Positions 53,850 through 62,986 of a DNA stretch of 64,000 bases are shown in pieces. Below the pieces are notes generated by a model. That model had not been told where the DNA came from. It ran no database searches and saw nothing but the letters and a program-made list of their open reading frames with translations. Position 1 is the first letter of the stretch. The number at the start of each line of letters is the position of its first letter. The position numbers were made by a program, and so were the translations under genes. The DNA is from Pedobacter cryoconitis (lineage in GTDB: Bacteria > Bacteroidota > Bacteroidia > Sphingobacteriales > Sphingobacteriaceae), in the NCBI RefSeq assembly GCF_001590605.1, contig NZ_CP014504.1:1426001-1490000 (forward strand), written 5' to 3'.

Positions 53850-54942
53850 GTGTAAAAGGAATGATAATTTTTATTTGTTTAATGGGTTGATTCAGGATTT
53901 GCACCTCGTAATCGCTACCATAAAGCAGCTGTAATTTTTCATAAGTACTTTGCAGACCGTATCCAGTTTCCAGTTCTTCAGGAAAAGGAACACCGTTATC
54001 GATCACAGCAATTGTAATTTTATCTGTTTTTTGTATTTCAACACGTAAAAGGGCATGGTCAGCTACATTTTTCAGTCCATGCTTCAGCGCATTTTCTACC
54101 AGCGGCTGAATCAGAAACCGGGGGATTTTATCGTTTGATAGTGCTTCATCAACTGCAATTATAAAGTCAATCCGGTCACCAAATCTTACCCTTTCAATAT
54201 CAAGATAAGTACTTACAATCTCCATCTCTTCCTGAACAGTAACCAGGCTTTCCTGATTTTGATTGATACTGTATCTGAATAATTTAGAAAGCTGGATAGT
54301 CATGCGCTCCGCCTGATCAGGGTTTTCATGTATTAAACTGGCAATCGCATTCAGAGAGTTATATAAAAAATGAGGATTAATTTTAGATTGAAGTGTGGCC
54401 AGCTCTGCCTCGGTTTTCATTTGATTCAGCTTTAGGAGATTCATATTTTTCTCTCTTAGTTTCGCATTCATATTTCTTTTTTGCGAAGTGTAGATTTTAA
54501 TAACCGTGCAGACAATAACAACTACAACAATACTGAACCGGGCATCTTCCAGGTGTAAGAAATGATACTCTTGATGAAAGAGCCATGCTTGAATCAGGTA
54601 TATCATTTCTATAGCGATCAGCATCCCCAGAATACTGGACAGATAATATACAATCAGGAACAGCCATCCTTTTCCACTGCTGATTTTCATGATCTTCTGA
54701 GAAACGAATATGGTATTGACGATGCAAAAAGCAATGACCGTACTAAATAAAACCTGGTAAATAAGGCTTCTTGTGCTAATCCATTGCCCTTTGAATGCGC
54801 TGATCAGTAAGCAAAGTGCAATGCCTACCCCAATTCCAACGGGGATATTATAAAGGTTTAACCTCAGCCAGCTTATCGAGCTGAAATTGTTCAGACTTTT
54901 TTCCTGGTGCTGATCCTGATCGCAGTTATCTGATATTTTCAT
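53842..54942 (-). CDS. LytS/YehU-type sensor histidine kinase
   Basis: 366 aa, ATG start. Four membrane helices in the first 150 residues form the sensor; a short coiled linker ('KLREKNMNLLKLNQMKTEAEL') leads to the His_kinase domain with phospho-His H191 ('LQSKINPHFLYNSLNAIASL') and the HATPase N box ('LVENALKHGLKN') and G box ('VIDNGVPFP', 'GYGLQSTYEKLQLLYG'). It is partner of the overlapping LytTR regulator. The ligand is not evident; the operon begins with a TonB receptor, suggesting a nutrient or surface signal. Confidence 0.94.
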   Translation of the reverse strand: MKISDNCDQDQHQEKSLNNFSSISWLRLNLYNIPVGIGVGIALCLLISAFKGQWISTRSLIYQVLFSTVIAFCIVNTIFVSQKIMKISSGKGWLFLIVYYLSSILGMLIAIEMIYLIQAWLFHQEYHFLHLEDARFSIVVVVIVCTVIKIYTSQKRNMNAKLREKNMNLLKLNQMKTEAELATLQSKINPHFLYNSLNAIASLIHENPDQAERMTIQLSKLFRYSINQNQESLVTVQEEMEIVSTYLDIERVRFGDRIDFIIAVDEALSNDKIPRFLIQPLVENALKHGLKNVADHALLRVEIQKTDKITIAVIDNGVPFPEELETGYGLQSTYEKLQLLYGSDYEVQILNQPIKQIKIIIPFTHG

Positions 54943-54943
54943 C

Positions 54944-55591
54944 TTATTTACATTGCGCTAATAATGTTTTGGCAGATTCTGCTCCCCAGTTGGGATCTAT
55001 AGTATTTGCGGGCTTAAATATAGCAAATTTTGCTACTGCTGATTCTAAAAGTGATTTAGCTTTTGCTTTTCCACCACCGAAAGCTTCGGGTGTGTAAAAG
55101 ATGTCCTGACCTCTGATCAAATCGGTACGTGGGTTTTCTGGATTAAGTGTTGCTGCTTTTTGCAGTGATTCAGCAGACTCACCCATCAGGTACATTCTTG
55201 CTCGCGGATCAACAGACATTTTCATAAATTGAAGTGCACCTCTTAAGGCATAAATTTCACTGTTATTTGCGGATAGGGCATCAGCTTTGTCAATTTCCAG
55301 CAGCGCTTTATCCCAGTATTGATCTTTCAATTCTTTATCTGCTGTCATGTATCCCGCATAAAGGTGGCAATAGGCAGCATAATAAGAAGGAAGCCATTCT
55401 TTAGTTTCTACTGCAGCAATGCGTTCAAATTGGTTTTCGGCTTTGAGGTAATCTTCGGCTCCTTTAGCATTAGCAATTAGTTCTAAACCACTTTTTATAG
55501 CTTTTGTAAATTTAGGATCGGCATTTTGTGCAAGGCTATTTAAGCTAATCAGGACAAAAAGTAAGGTGATTGATTGCATTAAAGTTTTCAT
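54944..55591 (-). CDS. Periplasmic TPR-like protein of the LytTR operon
   Basis: 215 aa, ATG start, signal peptide MKTLMQSITLLFVLISLNSLA-Q. The mature chain is helical with TPR-like repeats ('WLPSYYAAYCHLYAGYMTAD', 'DALSANNSEIYALRGALQFM', 'LNPENPRTDLIRGQDIFYTP'). The segment 'TPEAFGGGKAKAKSLLESA' is typical of a conserved Bacteroidota family linked to TonB receptors. It lies 1 bp before the kinase gene and 80 bp behind the receptor gene, so it is part of that unit. Confidence 0.8.
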   Translation of the reverse strand: MKTLMQSITLLFVLISLNSLAQNADPKFTKAIKSGLELIANAKGAEDYLKAENQFERIAAVETKEWLPSYYAAYCHLYAGYMTADKELKDQYWDKALLEIDKADALSANNSEIYALRGALQFMKMSVDPRARMYLMGESAESLQKAATLNPENPRTDLIRGQDIFYTPEAFGGGKAKAKSLLESAVAKFAIFKPANTIDPNWGAESAKTLLAQCK

Positions 55592-55671
55592 GATGATTTG
55601 TTTTGATGTAGGGTTAAAATTTATAGATGTTTTATTTGTGTAATTCGTTTATCTGAATTTGAGTAATTCAT

Positions 55672-57780
55672 TTATCTTACAAAGGTGTTATCACCGATAG
55701 TGATCAGTATACCTATCAAAAAATCTCTTTTTGCTGCAGGTACAACAGCTTGTCTGTTGAGTCCGTTGGCACTATATTGATAGCCATAAACCTGGTTGAA
55801 TCCTGGTACATTATTGATGTTCAGGTACAAGACTGAAAATTGCTTTAAAACGTGCGTTAAGTAACTGACATTTAAGCTAAGCGTATTGAAGTTCTGTGTC
55901 TTGTCGGCCAGGTAAACCGGATTATTTGGGTTAACATAAGGTCTGCCTGAGGCGAAGGTATAAGTTCCCCCAAATTGGGTGTGTAAGGATTCAATGAAGT
56001 GTTTGTAGACTACAGAAATGGTATGTTTAGCTGCGAAGGAAGGAGTGGCCATCATTGGAAAATCCCTGAAATCTCTTTTGGTGTCCAGGAAGGAATAGGA
56101 TAGCCAGTAATCTGCATTTTTGATACTCTTTTTATCTCTCCAGAACAGCTCGAAACCTTTGGCATAACCGCTGCCTGAATTGTTTGGATCACCATTGTTG
56201 ATTTTAGTTAGCCGGTTATAGTCTTTATAATAGCCTTCGATTCTGAAGTTCCGGTCTGGTGTATTGATTTCATATTTAAGGATATAATGATCCGCGTGTT
56301 CAAAGTCTGTTGGTTTGATAATCAGATATTCATCTTCTGGGTTTTGGTAAAAGCGTCCATAAGCAAAGGATAGCTGTGCGTGTGCACTGGTTTTGAAACC
56401 CAAAGATGATCTTGGCGCCAGGTTATACTTTTTGAGGTAGGACGAATATTCACCTCTCAGACCCAGGCGAACAACAATTTTCTGGGTTAAAAATAGGTCT
56501 GTTTCTGCAAATCCTGAGCTGATCTGATCATTATATGCTCTGGCTAATCCATTTAAACTTTCCAGCCTGCCGGTATGGAATGTCTCTGCACCGAATTTGA
56601 AATTAGAGAGTTGTCCAAAGGATTTGGTTACTGTCGCTTTCCCTTCCAGCAAATGATCCTGACGGCTATAGTCGTTAACAGTCATCAAACCTGAATCTTT
56701 GTCTTTAGTATAAGCGATGCCCGTTTCCAGCTTCCAGCTGTTTCCAAAATATTCTTTATAAGTAGAATTGAGATAAATATTAAAATTGTGATTGCTGAAG
56801 TAATTTGGTGTTGCCGGTGTATCGATGTTGGCGCTGTACAGGGCGAGATTCGTTCTGCTGTAGGAAGCATAGATTTTAAACATACCAGTTGAGGATGTTT
56901 TTAGCTTGTACTGAAAGTTGCCTCCTAACTGTTCCGGTGCTTTGATATAATTATGCTGCTGTTTAATGAGACTATAAGCGGGAGATAAGTTATAATAATA
57001 ACCCCCTATGGTAATTGCGCTATTCTTGAACCTGATGTTTTGATCAACGCCACCGCCAACTGAGAGTAAGGAGATGCCTGTGGTGGTTTTTTCAGGGAGA
57101 TCAGTGCTTTCTAAAACCAATGCTGAAGATAGCGCCTGGCCGTATTGTGCAGAATATCCGCCAGCAGAAAAAGAAGTGCCTTTAAATAAAAATGCAGATA
57201 AGCGGCCTCTGGATGCCTGATCTGGAACGGTTGCATTGAAAGGGCTTTTAACCAGCATTCCATCAAAATAAGTCTTGGTTTCTGAGGCTGTACCACCTCT
57301 GACAAATAATCCGCTTTCTGAAAAAGAGGTTTGTGCACCCGGTAAGGTTTGCAGGGCTGCAAATATGTCGGCACGTGAACCGGCTATGGTTGCAATGTCC
57401 AGTGAGCTTAGTATTGCGCCTTTCTTTCCGTCACCGGCGATGAAAGAACCAGCACTGATGCTTACCGTTTGTAATTGATTTATAGCTTCCTTGATGCTCA
57501 GGTTAAGGATTAAGTTTCCCTGGCCGAGATTGAGCTGGATAGAATCTTTTTCAAAGTTCAAAGCTGAATATATTAATGTTGCAGGGCCTGATGTGGTCGT
57601 TGTAAAAGCGAATCTTCCTGTACTATCTGTAGAAGCACCATCGTAACTGTTTTTTAAACTGATATTGGCATTGGCTACGGTTATTCCCTTAGTGGTTTTG
57701 AGCACACCAGATATTTTAGTCTGTGCTTTGGCCAGGGTAAAAGAAAAAAGGAAAAGGAGCGATAATTTAAGCGGTTGCAT
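55672..57780 (-). CDS. TonB-dependent receptor with carboxypeptidase-regulatory domain
   Basis: 702 aa, ATG start, signal peptide MQPLKLSLLFLFSFTLAKA-Q. Carboxypeptidase-D regulatory-like domain about 22-100 ('ISGVLKTTKGITVANANISL'), plug about 105-215 ('ATIAGSRADIFAALQTLPGA', 'ETKTYFDGMLVKSP'), then barrel strands ending 'ILITIGDNTFVR'. It is much smaller than SusC proteins and has no SusD partner, so it should take up a small substrate or act in signalling. It starts an operon with a TPR-like protein and a LytS/LytTR two-component pair, which fits surface sensing and autocontrol. Confidence 0.92.
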   Translation of the reverse strand: MQPLKLSLLFLFSFTLAKAQTKISGVLKTTKGITVANANISLKNSYDGASTDSTGRFAFTTTTSGPATLIYSALNFEKDSIQLNLGQGNLILNLSIKEAINQLQTVSISAGSFIAGDGKKGAILSSLDIATIAGSRADIFAALQTLPGAQTSFSESGLFVRGGTASETKTYFDGMLVKSPFNATVPDQASRGRLSAFLFKGTSFSAGGYSAQYGQALSSALVLESTDLPEKTTTGISLLSVGGGVDQNIRFKNSAITIGGYYYNLSPAYSLIKQQHNYIKAPEQLGGNFQYKLKTSSTGMFKIYASYSRTNLALYSANIDTPATPNYFSNHNFNIYLNSTYKEYFGNSWKLETGIAYTKDKDSGLMTVNDYSRQDHLLEGKATVTKSFGQLSNFKFGAETFHTGRLESLNGLARAYNDQISSGFAETDLFLTQKIVVRLGLRGEYSSYLKKYNLAPRSSLGFKTSAHAQLSFAYGRFYQNPEDEYLIIKPTDFEHADHYILKYEINTPDRNFRIEGYYKDYNRLTKINNGDPNNSGSGYAKGFELFWRDKKSIKNADYWLSYSFLDTKRDFRDFPMMATPSFAAKHTISVVYKHFIESLHTQFGGTYTFASGRPYVNPNNPVYLADKTQNFNTLSLNVSYLTHVLKQFSVLYLNINNVPGFNQVYGYQYSANGLNRQAVVPAAKRDFLIGILITIGDNTFVR

Positions 57781-57932
57781 AGCGTTCTGTATTTAATTAT
57801 AGAACGAATATGGCGGGTAATTGGGCAGCTGCAAGGGCAAAGCCGATGAATGGTAGTATTGGCAGGATGAGTGGTCGTTTTATAGGGAAATTATTACATT
57901 TCGCCACAATTAAAGGCACATAAAAACACCAA

Positions 57933-58355
57933 ATGGAATTTACTAAAACCTACACTGTAAAGGATGAACATATAGATGTTCAGGAAATAATGGATGGCTT
58001 ATACTATCCGTTTTATATGGAGTATTGCCGCCATGATTATATTAGAGAAGTACTGGGGTTCGATTTCGAGGAACAAGCAGGAAAAGGAGTTTTTATGGTA
58101 TTATCTGGTTATAAAATCAGCTTTTTAAGATCACTTAAAAAAGGTGATAATTTTTCGGTGACTTGTACTTTATATACTGATAAAGCTGGTTTACCAAGAT
58201 TGCACTTTAAACAGGCAATTATGATGAATGGAAAGGTGATGACAAAAGCAACTTTTACAGGAACTTGTATTCCGGCATCGGGAGGCAGACCTTATTTGCC
58301 GGAATCGCTCACTGAAAAAATTGCTGATGCACCAGTATTGGAAGAAGAAGTTTAA
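57933..58355 (+). CDS. Hotdog-fold acyl-CoA thioesterase (4HBT-like)
   Basis: 140 aa, ATG start. The hotdog signature is 'HIDVQEIMDGLYYPFYMEYC' followed by 'RHDYIREVLGFDF', equal to the D-x-x-G/Y-H/Y-x-N motif region of 4-hydroxybenzoyl-CoA thioesterases, and 'YKISFLRSLKKGDNFSVTCT' is the paired strand. It probably hydrolyses an acyl- or aryl-CoA. It ends exactly where the arsenite transporter gene ends on the opposite strand (no gap), so the two share a terminator region or read into each other. Confidence 0.8.
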   Translation: MEFTKTYTVKDEHIDVQEIMDGLYYPFYMEYCRHDYIREVLGFDFEEQAGKGVFMVLSGYKISFLRSLKKGDNFSVTCTLYTDKAGLPRLHFKQAIMMNGKVMTKATFTGTCIPASGGRPYLPESLTEKIADAPVLEEEV

Positions 58356-59441
58356 TTAAGGCTTTGCTGCAATTGGTTCAGAAGGATAATATTTCTTTCT
58401 GAACCAAAAGGCAAGGTTGACCAGGGCAATCAGAGCTGGTACTTCTACCAGCGGGCCAATGACCCCGGTAAAAGCCTGACCTGAATTAATCCCAAATACG
58501 CCTATGGCAACTGCAATAGCCAGCTCAAAATTATTACCTGTAGCGGTAAAGGCGATTGCTGTGCTTCTTGAATAGTCGGCTCCGAAGTACTTACCTGCAA
58601 AAAAGCTTAACGTGAACATGATCGTGAAGTAGATGACCAATGGTATTGCAATGCGGATTACATCAAATGGGATCTGAACAATCAAGCTACCCTTAAGACT
58701 AAACATAATGACAATTGTAAAGAGCAGCGCAATTAGTGTAACGGGCGATATCATGGGGATAAACTTAGTCTGAAACCATTCTTCTCCTTTTAAACGGATC
58801 AGGCTATATCTGCTGATCACGCCCATTGCAAATGGAATACCGAGATAGATTGCGACACTTTTTGAGATTTCGGCAATTGTGATATTGACTTCCAAACCTT
58901 TAAGGCCAAAATAGGGAGGGAGTACCGTGATAAATACATAAGCGAAGACGCTGTATAACAAGACCTGGAAAATACTGTTTAAGGCAATCAGGCCCGCTGC
59001 ATATTCGCGGTTTCCATCTGCCAGTTCATTCCAGACCACCACCATGGCAATACACCTGGCCAGACCAATCAGGATCAATCCGATCATATATTCAGGATAA
59101 TCTCTTAAAAAAGTAATCGCTAAAAAGAACATGAGAAGGGGGCCAATAACCCAATTCAAAATCAGAGAGATACTTAATACTTTGGTGTCTTTAAATACTT
59201 CTCCCATTTTTTCATATTTCACTTTCGCTAAGGGTGGATACATCATCAGGATCAGGCCAATGGCGAGGGGGATATTTGTTGTCCCACTGGAAAACGAATT
59301 GATAAAACCAGCACAAGAGGGGATAAAATAGCCAATTCCAACTCCTGCAGCCATGGCTAGAAAAATCCACAGGGTTAAATAGCGGTCTAAGAAACTTAGT
59401 TTCTTCCTGTCATTTGTTGGGGCACAATGGTTTGCAGTCAT
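58356..59441 (-). CDS. acr3: ACR3-family arsenite efflux transporter
   Basis: 361 aa, ATG start. Ten membrane helices; the conserved Cys of ACR3 pumps is C130 in '[20 protein letters not shown]', and the helix-9/10 Glu is in '[11 protein letters not shown]'. '[16 protein letters not shown]' is a family block. It exports As(III) (and perhaps Sb(III)) using proton motive force. It follows arsC after 11 bp, as last gene of the ars operon. Confidence 0.95.
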   Translation of the reverse strand: MTANHCAPTNDRKKLSFLDRYLTLWIFLAMAAGVGIGYFIPSCAGFINSFSSGTTNIPLAIGLILMMYPPLAKVKYEKMGEVFKDTKVLSISLILNWVIGPLLMFFLAITFLRDYPEYMIGLILIGLARCIAMVVVWNELADGNREYAAGLIALNSIFQVLLYSVFAYVFITVLPPYFGLKGLEVNITIAEISKSVAIYLGIPFAMGVISRYSLIRLKGEEWFQTKFIPMISPVTLIALLFTIVIMFSLKGSLIVQIPFDVIRIAIPLVIYFTIMFTLSFFAGKYFGADYSRSTAIAFTATGNNFELAIAVAIGVFGINSGQAFTGVIGPLVEVPALIALVNLAFWFRKKYYPSEPIAAKP

Positions 59442-59452
59442 TTCTGTAATTT

Positions 59453-59872
59453 TTAGGGATTGATGTTTTCTTTAACAAATGTTGAAGCGTAATCTTTAAT
59501 GAGGTCACGGACTCTTCTGAATTCCTGCATAATCTCCTGGTCAGTTCCTTTGGCTTTTGCGGGATCAGGAAAGTTATAATGAAATTTTGATGCCTGAGTC
59601 GGGAAGTAAGGGCAGCTTTCTTTTGCGTTATCGCAAACGGTGATTACATAATCAAAATCGATGTGGCTATATTCATCAACATGATTTGAGGAGTGAGTGG
59701 ATAAATCTATTCCAACCTCGCTCATGACCTGAATTGCTTTTGGATTTACACCATGAGTTTCAATTCCCGCACTGTAAATTTCGGCCTGATTGCCTGCAAA
59801 TTGTCTTAGAAAACCTTCAGCTAATTGACTGCGGCAACTATTGCCGGTACATAATACCAATACTTTTTTCAT
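59453..59872 (-). CDS. arsC: Thioredoxin-linked arsenate reductase (LMW-phosphatase type)
   Basis: 139 aa, ATG start. P-loop C8-T-G-N-S-C13-R-S and the relay cysteines C80 and C87 ('[15 protein letters not shown]') match the spacing of S. aureus ArsC (C10, C82, C89), so it uses thioredoxin rather than glutaredoxin. It converts arsenate to arsenite, which ACR3 exports. Upstream it has its own operator-like sequence at 59896-59914. Confidence 0.95.
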   Translation of the reverse strand: MKKVLVLCTGNSCRSQLAEGFLRQFAGNQAEIYSAGIETHGVNPKAIQVMSEVGIDLSTHSSNHVDEYSHIDFDYVITVCDNAKESCPYFPTQASKFHYNFPDPAKAKGTDQEIMQEFRRVRDLIKDYASTFVKENINP

Positions 59873-59895
59873 CTGGAATTAATCTGTTGTATTTA

Positions 59896-59914
59896 TATAT
59901 TGCAATTTAACGAT
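59896..59914. promoter_or_regulatory. ArsR operator candidate before arsC
   Basis: TATATTGCAATTTAACGAT, 24 bp before the arsC ATG, matches the copy before arsR at 17 of 19 positions. Its core ATTGCAAT is a palindrome. Confidence 0.7.
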
Positions 59915-59933
59915 TGATAAGGGTAAAAAAAGG

Positions 59934-60263
59934 TTAACAGCAGTTAGGTCCGCCTTTGTATGAACCTAGAAAAGCACCTAATTGTAGTTCTAATTGTTTC
60001 CATACGATAGGGTTGATGCAATAGCATACGCTAACACCTTCAATTGTACCCCGAATGATTCCTGCGTTTTTAAGTTCTTTCAAATGCTGAGAAATTGTAG
60101 CCTGTGCTAAACCCAGTTCTTCAACCAGATCACCACAAATGCAAGTATTTGATTTTAAGATTCTTTGTAGAATAGCTATACGAGCCGGATGTGCCATTGC
60201 TTTTAACAATTGTGCCAGCTGATTTTGCTCGTCTGTGAATATTTCTGTTTTTGTAAGTCCCAT
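59934..60263 (-). CDS. arsR: ArsR-family arsenic-responsive repressor
   Basis: The frame opens at a TTG (60305); ATG at 60263 (MGLTKTEIFTDEQNQLAQLL) is preferred, 109 aa. Winged helix: 'LAQATISQHLKELKNAGIIR'. Two Cys groups could bind As(III): C41-I-C43 in 'SNTCICGDLVEELG' at helix 3, and C108-C109 at the very end ('GGPNCC'), plus C80/C82 in 'SVCYCIN'. The TTG start would lie over the operator at 60268-60286, which supports the ATG. It precedes arsC by 61 bp on the same strand. Confidence 0.9.
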   Translation of the reverse strand: MGLTKTEIFTDEQNQLAQLLKAMAHPARIAILQRILKSNTCICGDLVEELGLAQATISQHLKELKNAGIIRGTIEGVSVCYCINPIVWKQLELQLGAFLGSYKGGPNCC

Positions 60264-60267
60264 ATAG

Positions 60268-60286
60268 TATATTGCAATATTACGAT
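60268..60286. promoter_or_regulatory. ArsR operator candidate before arsR
   Basis: TATATTGCAATATTACGAT lies directly before the arsR ATG and matches the arsC-proximal copy at 17 of 19 positions. ATATTGCAATAT is a perfect dyad. Confidence 0.75.
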
Positions 60287-60374
60287 GTATTGAGTTGTTC
60301 TCCAAATAATTTGTGTTTTTAATGAATAATATATATTGTGGGAAGGGTAGGAATGCGGGGCAGAAAGGAGTGGA

Positions 60375-60845
60375 TTAATAATTCAGGTAATAAGCTGTTT
60401 CGCGTTTAATTTCTTTTAAGACAAAGCTGCTGCTCAGGGTAGATATATTGGATAAAGAGGAGAGGTGCGTTACGACAAAAGTATGGTAATCATTCACATC
60501 ATCGACTACAATTTTTAACAGATAATCTTGTCCGCCGGCAATACATAATACTTCCAGTACTTCTTTAAAACAGATCACTGATTCTTCAAAATTCTTCAGC
60601 GTTTCTATGGACTGTTCTTTCAGGGTAACCGTACAGAGCACCAATAAATGCTTACCGAGTCTTTCGCGGTTAACCAACGCCACGTATTTTTCAATATATC
60701 CTTCTGTTTTTAGTCTTTTGATCCGTTCATGGGTGGGAGAAACACTCAGTCCAATCTGCTGTGCGATGTCTTTAGTGCTTAATGAGGAGTCTTTTTGAAG
60801 GATATTTAGTATACGTGTATCCAGCTTATCTAATTTATCAATCAT
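60375..60845 (-). CDS. Lrp/AsnC-family transcriptional regulator
   Basis: 156 aa, ATG start. Winged helix ('DTRILNILQKDSSLSTKDIA', 'LSVSPTHERIKRLKTEGYI') and RAM domain with effector loop ('VLEVLCIAGGQDYLLKIVVDD'). It is divergent from the histidine-decarboxylase-like gene across 160 bp, so regulation of that gene by an amino acid is likely. It shares the general layout with the Lrp at 10008-10472, but the effector loops differ (AGGQDYL versus TGSFDFV). Confidence 0.9.
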   Translation of the reverse strand: MIDKLDKLDTRILNILQKDSSLSTKDIAQQIGLSVSPTHERIKRLKTEGYIEKYVALVNRERLGKHLLVLCTVTLKEQSIETLKNFEESVICFKEVLEVLCIAGGQDYLLKIVVDDVNDYHTFVVTHLSSLSNISTLSSSFVLKEIKRETAYYLNY

Positions 60846-60967
60846 TGCATTTTACTGAAATGGGATTCAGCAAGGTGCAAATATGATATTTTTTACTGTG
60901 AAAAGATTCCTGAACAGTATTTTTTATTGAATATCATTTAATCAAAGAAAATAATATGGCAGGTACA

Positions 60968-60975
60968 TAATTTTG
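60968..60975 (+). promoter_or_regulatory. Bacteroidota -7 element (TAATTTTG)
   Basis: TAATTTTG fits TAnnTTTG and lies 32 bp before the decarboxylase ATG. No clear TTTG was seen at -33. Confidence 0.45.
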
Positions 60976-61007
60976 AAGAATTAAATACCCTATAGACATA
61001 GCCCCAA

Positions 61008-62150
61008 ATGAAAACACAATTGAACACTCAGGATAATGATCGTCTGAGTACTTATATGAAAATGGCAGAGGAACGCGCTAAATATTTTATCGGGTATCCT
61101 ATTGCGCAAGACTTTGATTATTCAGCGTTATATCCGCTATTGAAACTGCCTTTAAATAATGTAGGCGATCCATGGGTAGAATCTACTTATGATCTGAATT
61201 CCCGTTCGCTGGAGTTGGAAGTATTAGAGTTTTTCGCTGAACTGTTCAATGCGCCAGCAAAGAACTGGTGGGGTTATGTAACTAACGGTGGATCTGAAGG
61301 GAATCTTTATGGTTTATATGTAGCAAGAGAATTATACCCAAATGGAATCGTGTATTATTCAGAAGCAACTCATTATAGCGTACAGAAGAATATCCAGTTA
61401 CTCAACCTGCGCAGTATTGTTATCAGAACGCAGGAAAACGGAGAAATGGATTATGAAGATTTAAATGCGATGGTTCAAATGCACCGTGATCAGCCCGTAA
61501 TTATTCTGGCCAATATCGGTACAACAATGATGGAAGCTAAAGATGATTTAAAACAGATTCAGTTAATCTTACGCAAACAAGCGATAAAAAATCATTATAT
61601 CCATTGTGATGCAGCCCTGGCCGGTACCTATAGTGCATTGTTAGATCTTAAACCGGGATTTGATTTTGCAAATGGGACAGACAGTATGGCGATTAGCGGG
61701 CATAAGTTTATTGGCTCGCCAATTCCTTGTGGATTGGTACTGGTTAAAAAGAATTATAAGGATAGAATCGGGAAAGCAATTCCTTATATCGGTACAGTCG
61801 ATACCACCATTACGGGTAGCCGTAATGGTCACAGCCCTATTTTTATGTGGTATGCGATTAAGAAGCTGGGTAAAGAAGGATTGAAGCAGCGCGCGCTGGA
61901 ATGTCTGGAAATTGCGGCTTATACAGTTGAAAAGTTGAACGCTATTGGTGTTAAAGCATGGACTAATCCTTCGGCATTGACAGTCGTATTTCCTGCGCCT
62001 TCAATCGCATTGAGACAAAAATGGCAGATTGCAACTGAAGATGGTAACAGCCACGTCATTTGTATGCCGGGTGTAAGTAAAGAACAAATTGATCATTTTG
62101 TTGCTGATTTAAAAGAAGACCTGGTTGCAAATGCTCCTGTTATTGGTTAA
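61008..62150 (+). CDS. PLP-dependent histidine decarboxylase-like enzyme
   Basis: 380 aa, ATG start. Group II decarboxylase fold with PLP-Lys K233 ('AISGHKFIGSPIPCG'), D201 ('HCDAALAGTY') and stacking H122 ('SEATHYSVQK'). Length and motifs agree with bacterial PLP-type histidine decarboxylases (such as the 378-residue Morganella enzyme with Lys232), which make histamine from histidine. A related substrate such as another amino acid cannot be excluded. It is divergent from an Lrp regulator, followed by its own terminator, and has no visible antiporter partner. Confidence 0.85.
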   Translation: MKTQLNTQDNDRLSTYMKMAEERAKYFIGYPIAQDFDYSALYPLLKLPLNNVGDPWVESTYDLNSRSLELEVLEFFAELFNAPAKNWWGYVTNGGSEGNLYGLYVARELYPNGIVYYSEATHYSVQKNIQLLNLRSIVIRTQENGEMDYEDLNAMVQMHRDQPVIILANIGTTMMEAKDDLKQIQLILRKQAIKNHYIHCDAALAGTYSALLDLKPGFDFANGTDSMAISGHKFIGSPIPCGLVLVKKNYKDRIGKAIPYIGTVDTTITGSRNGHSPIFMWYAIKKLGKEGLKQRALECLEIAAYTVEKLNAIGVKAWTNPSALTVVFPAPSIALRQKWQIATEDGNSHVICMPGVSKEQIDHFVADLKEDLVANAPVIG

Positions 62151-62194
62151 TAATAAGCTATTTATTGAAAATTATTCATAAAAATATATTCATT

Positions 62195-62229
62195 AAAAAG
62201 GCAGAACGTTTTTATGTTCTGCCTTTTTT
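62195..62229 (+). terminator. Rho-independent terminator after the decarboxylase
   Basis: AAAAAGGCAGAAC and GTTCTGCCTTTTTT form a 13-bp stem with an 8-nt loop and a terminal T run. Confidence 0.93.
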
Positions 62230-62314
62230 GCTACTGAAATGTTACTTTTTATAGCATCCGTTGGACTAAACAATGTCTTTCCAGTTTGCTGATTCCCCAT
62301 TATGATTTGTATTT

Positions 62315-62986
62315 TTGGGTTTTCCTGTAATCTTGTATAAATTGATAGACACCGCAACTGTAAATAGAAAAAGATTTCTAACCTGGTTTTTAATAATCCT
62401 GTGTTCCGGGTTTATATTTTTATCGTTCATTGTCACCTTATTTCCGCCGTCGGCTTTCGATTTAAAAGTTTCTGCACTTGTACAATCAACTCAGAATCCT
62501 GAATTGGACAGGATCATGGAATTTATTAGTTGGTTTGGTGCTTTTCCTGTTCCGATGTTTATGGGATTTGTAGTGGCTATCATCTTTTACGTCTTTAAAT
62601 TCCGTACAGAAGCACTTTTTGTTATATTCACTTTTGTTTCCGGGCTCATCAGTACGGTTATCAAAATACTGGTGAACCGGCCAAGACCTACTGTAAACCT
62701 GGTTAGAATAGTAGAAATTGCTAAACAGCAAAGCTTTCCAAGTGGACACACCTTATTTTACACTATTTTTTTTGGTTTTCTGCTGTTCTTGATGTGGAAT
62801 CTTAAACAGATCAACCTGGTTTTAAGGATAGTGGTAGCTTTGCTGTCTGCAGTATTGATCTTAACAATACCTTTTTCAAGGATATATCTGGGTGCCCACT
62901 GGGCCACAGATGTATTGGGTGGATTTATACTTGGTCTGATCTGTTTATACTTTATCGTAATTCTCTACCTGAGAAAAGCGCAATAG
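62315..62986 (+). CDS. PAP2-family membrane phosphatase
   Basis: 223 aa as read from a TTG at 62315; no ATG occurs before residue 68, so the start must be TTG (62315, 62333 or 62342). Six membrane helices. Phosphatase motifs: K-x6-R-P ('KILVNRPRP', 117-125), PSGH (142-145) and S-R-x5-H-x3-D ('SRIYLGAHWATD', 188-199, with H195). It should dephosphorylate undecaprenyl-diphosphate or another lipid phosphate in the membrane. It ends with no gap against the opposite-strand fusion gene. Confidence 0.88.
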   Translation: MGFPVILYKLIDTATVNRKRFLTWFLIILCSGFIFLSFIVTLFPPSAFDLKVSALVQSTQNPELDRIMEFISWFGAFPVPMFMGFVVAIIFYVFKFRTEALFVIFTFVSGLISTVIKILVNRPRPTVNLVRIVEIAKQQSFPSGHTLFYTIFFGFLLFLMWNLKQINLVLRIVVALLSAVLILTIPFSRIYLGAHWATDVLGGFILGLICLYFIVILYLRKAQ

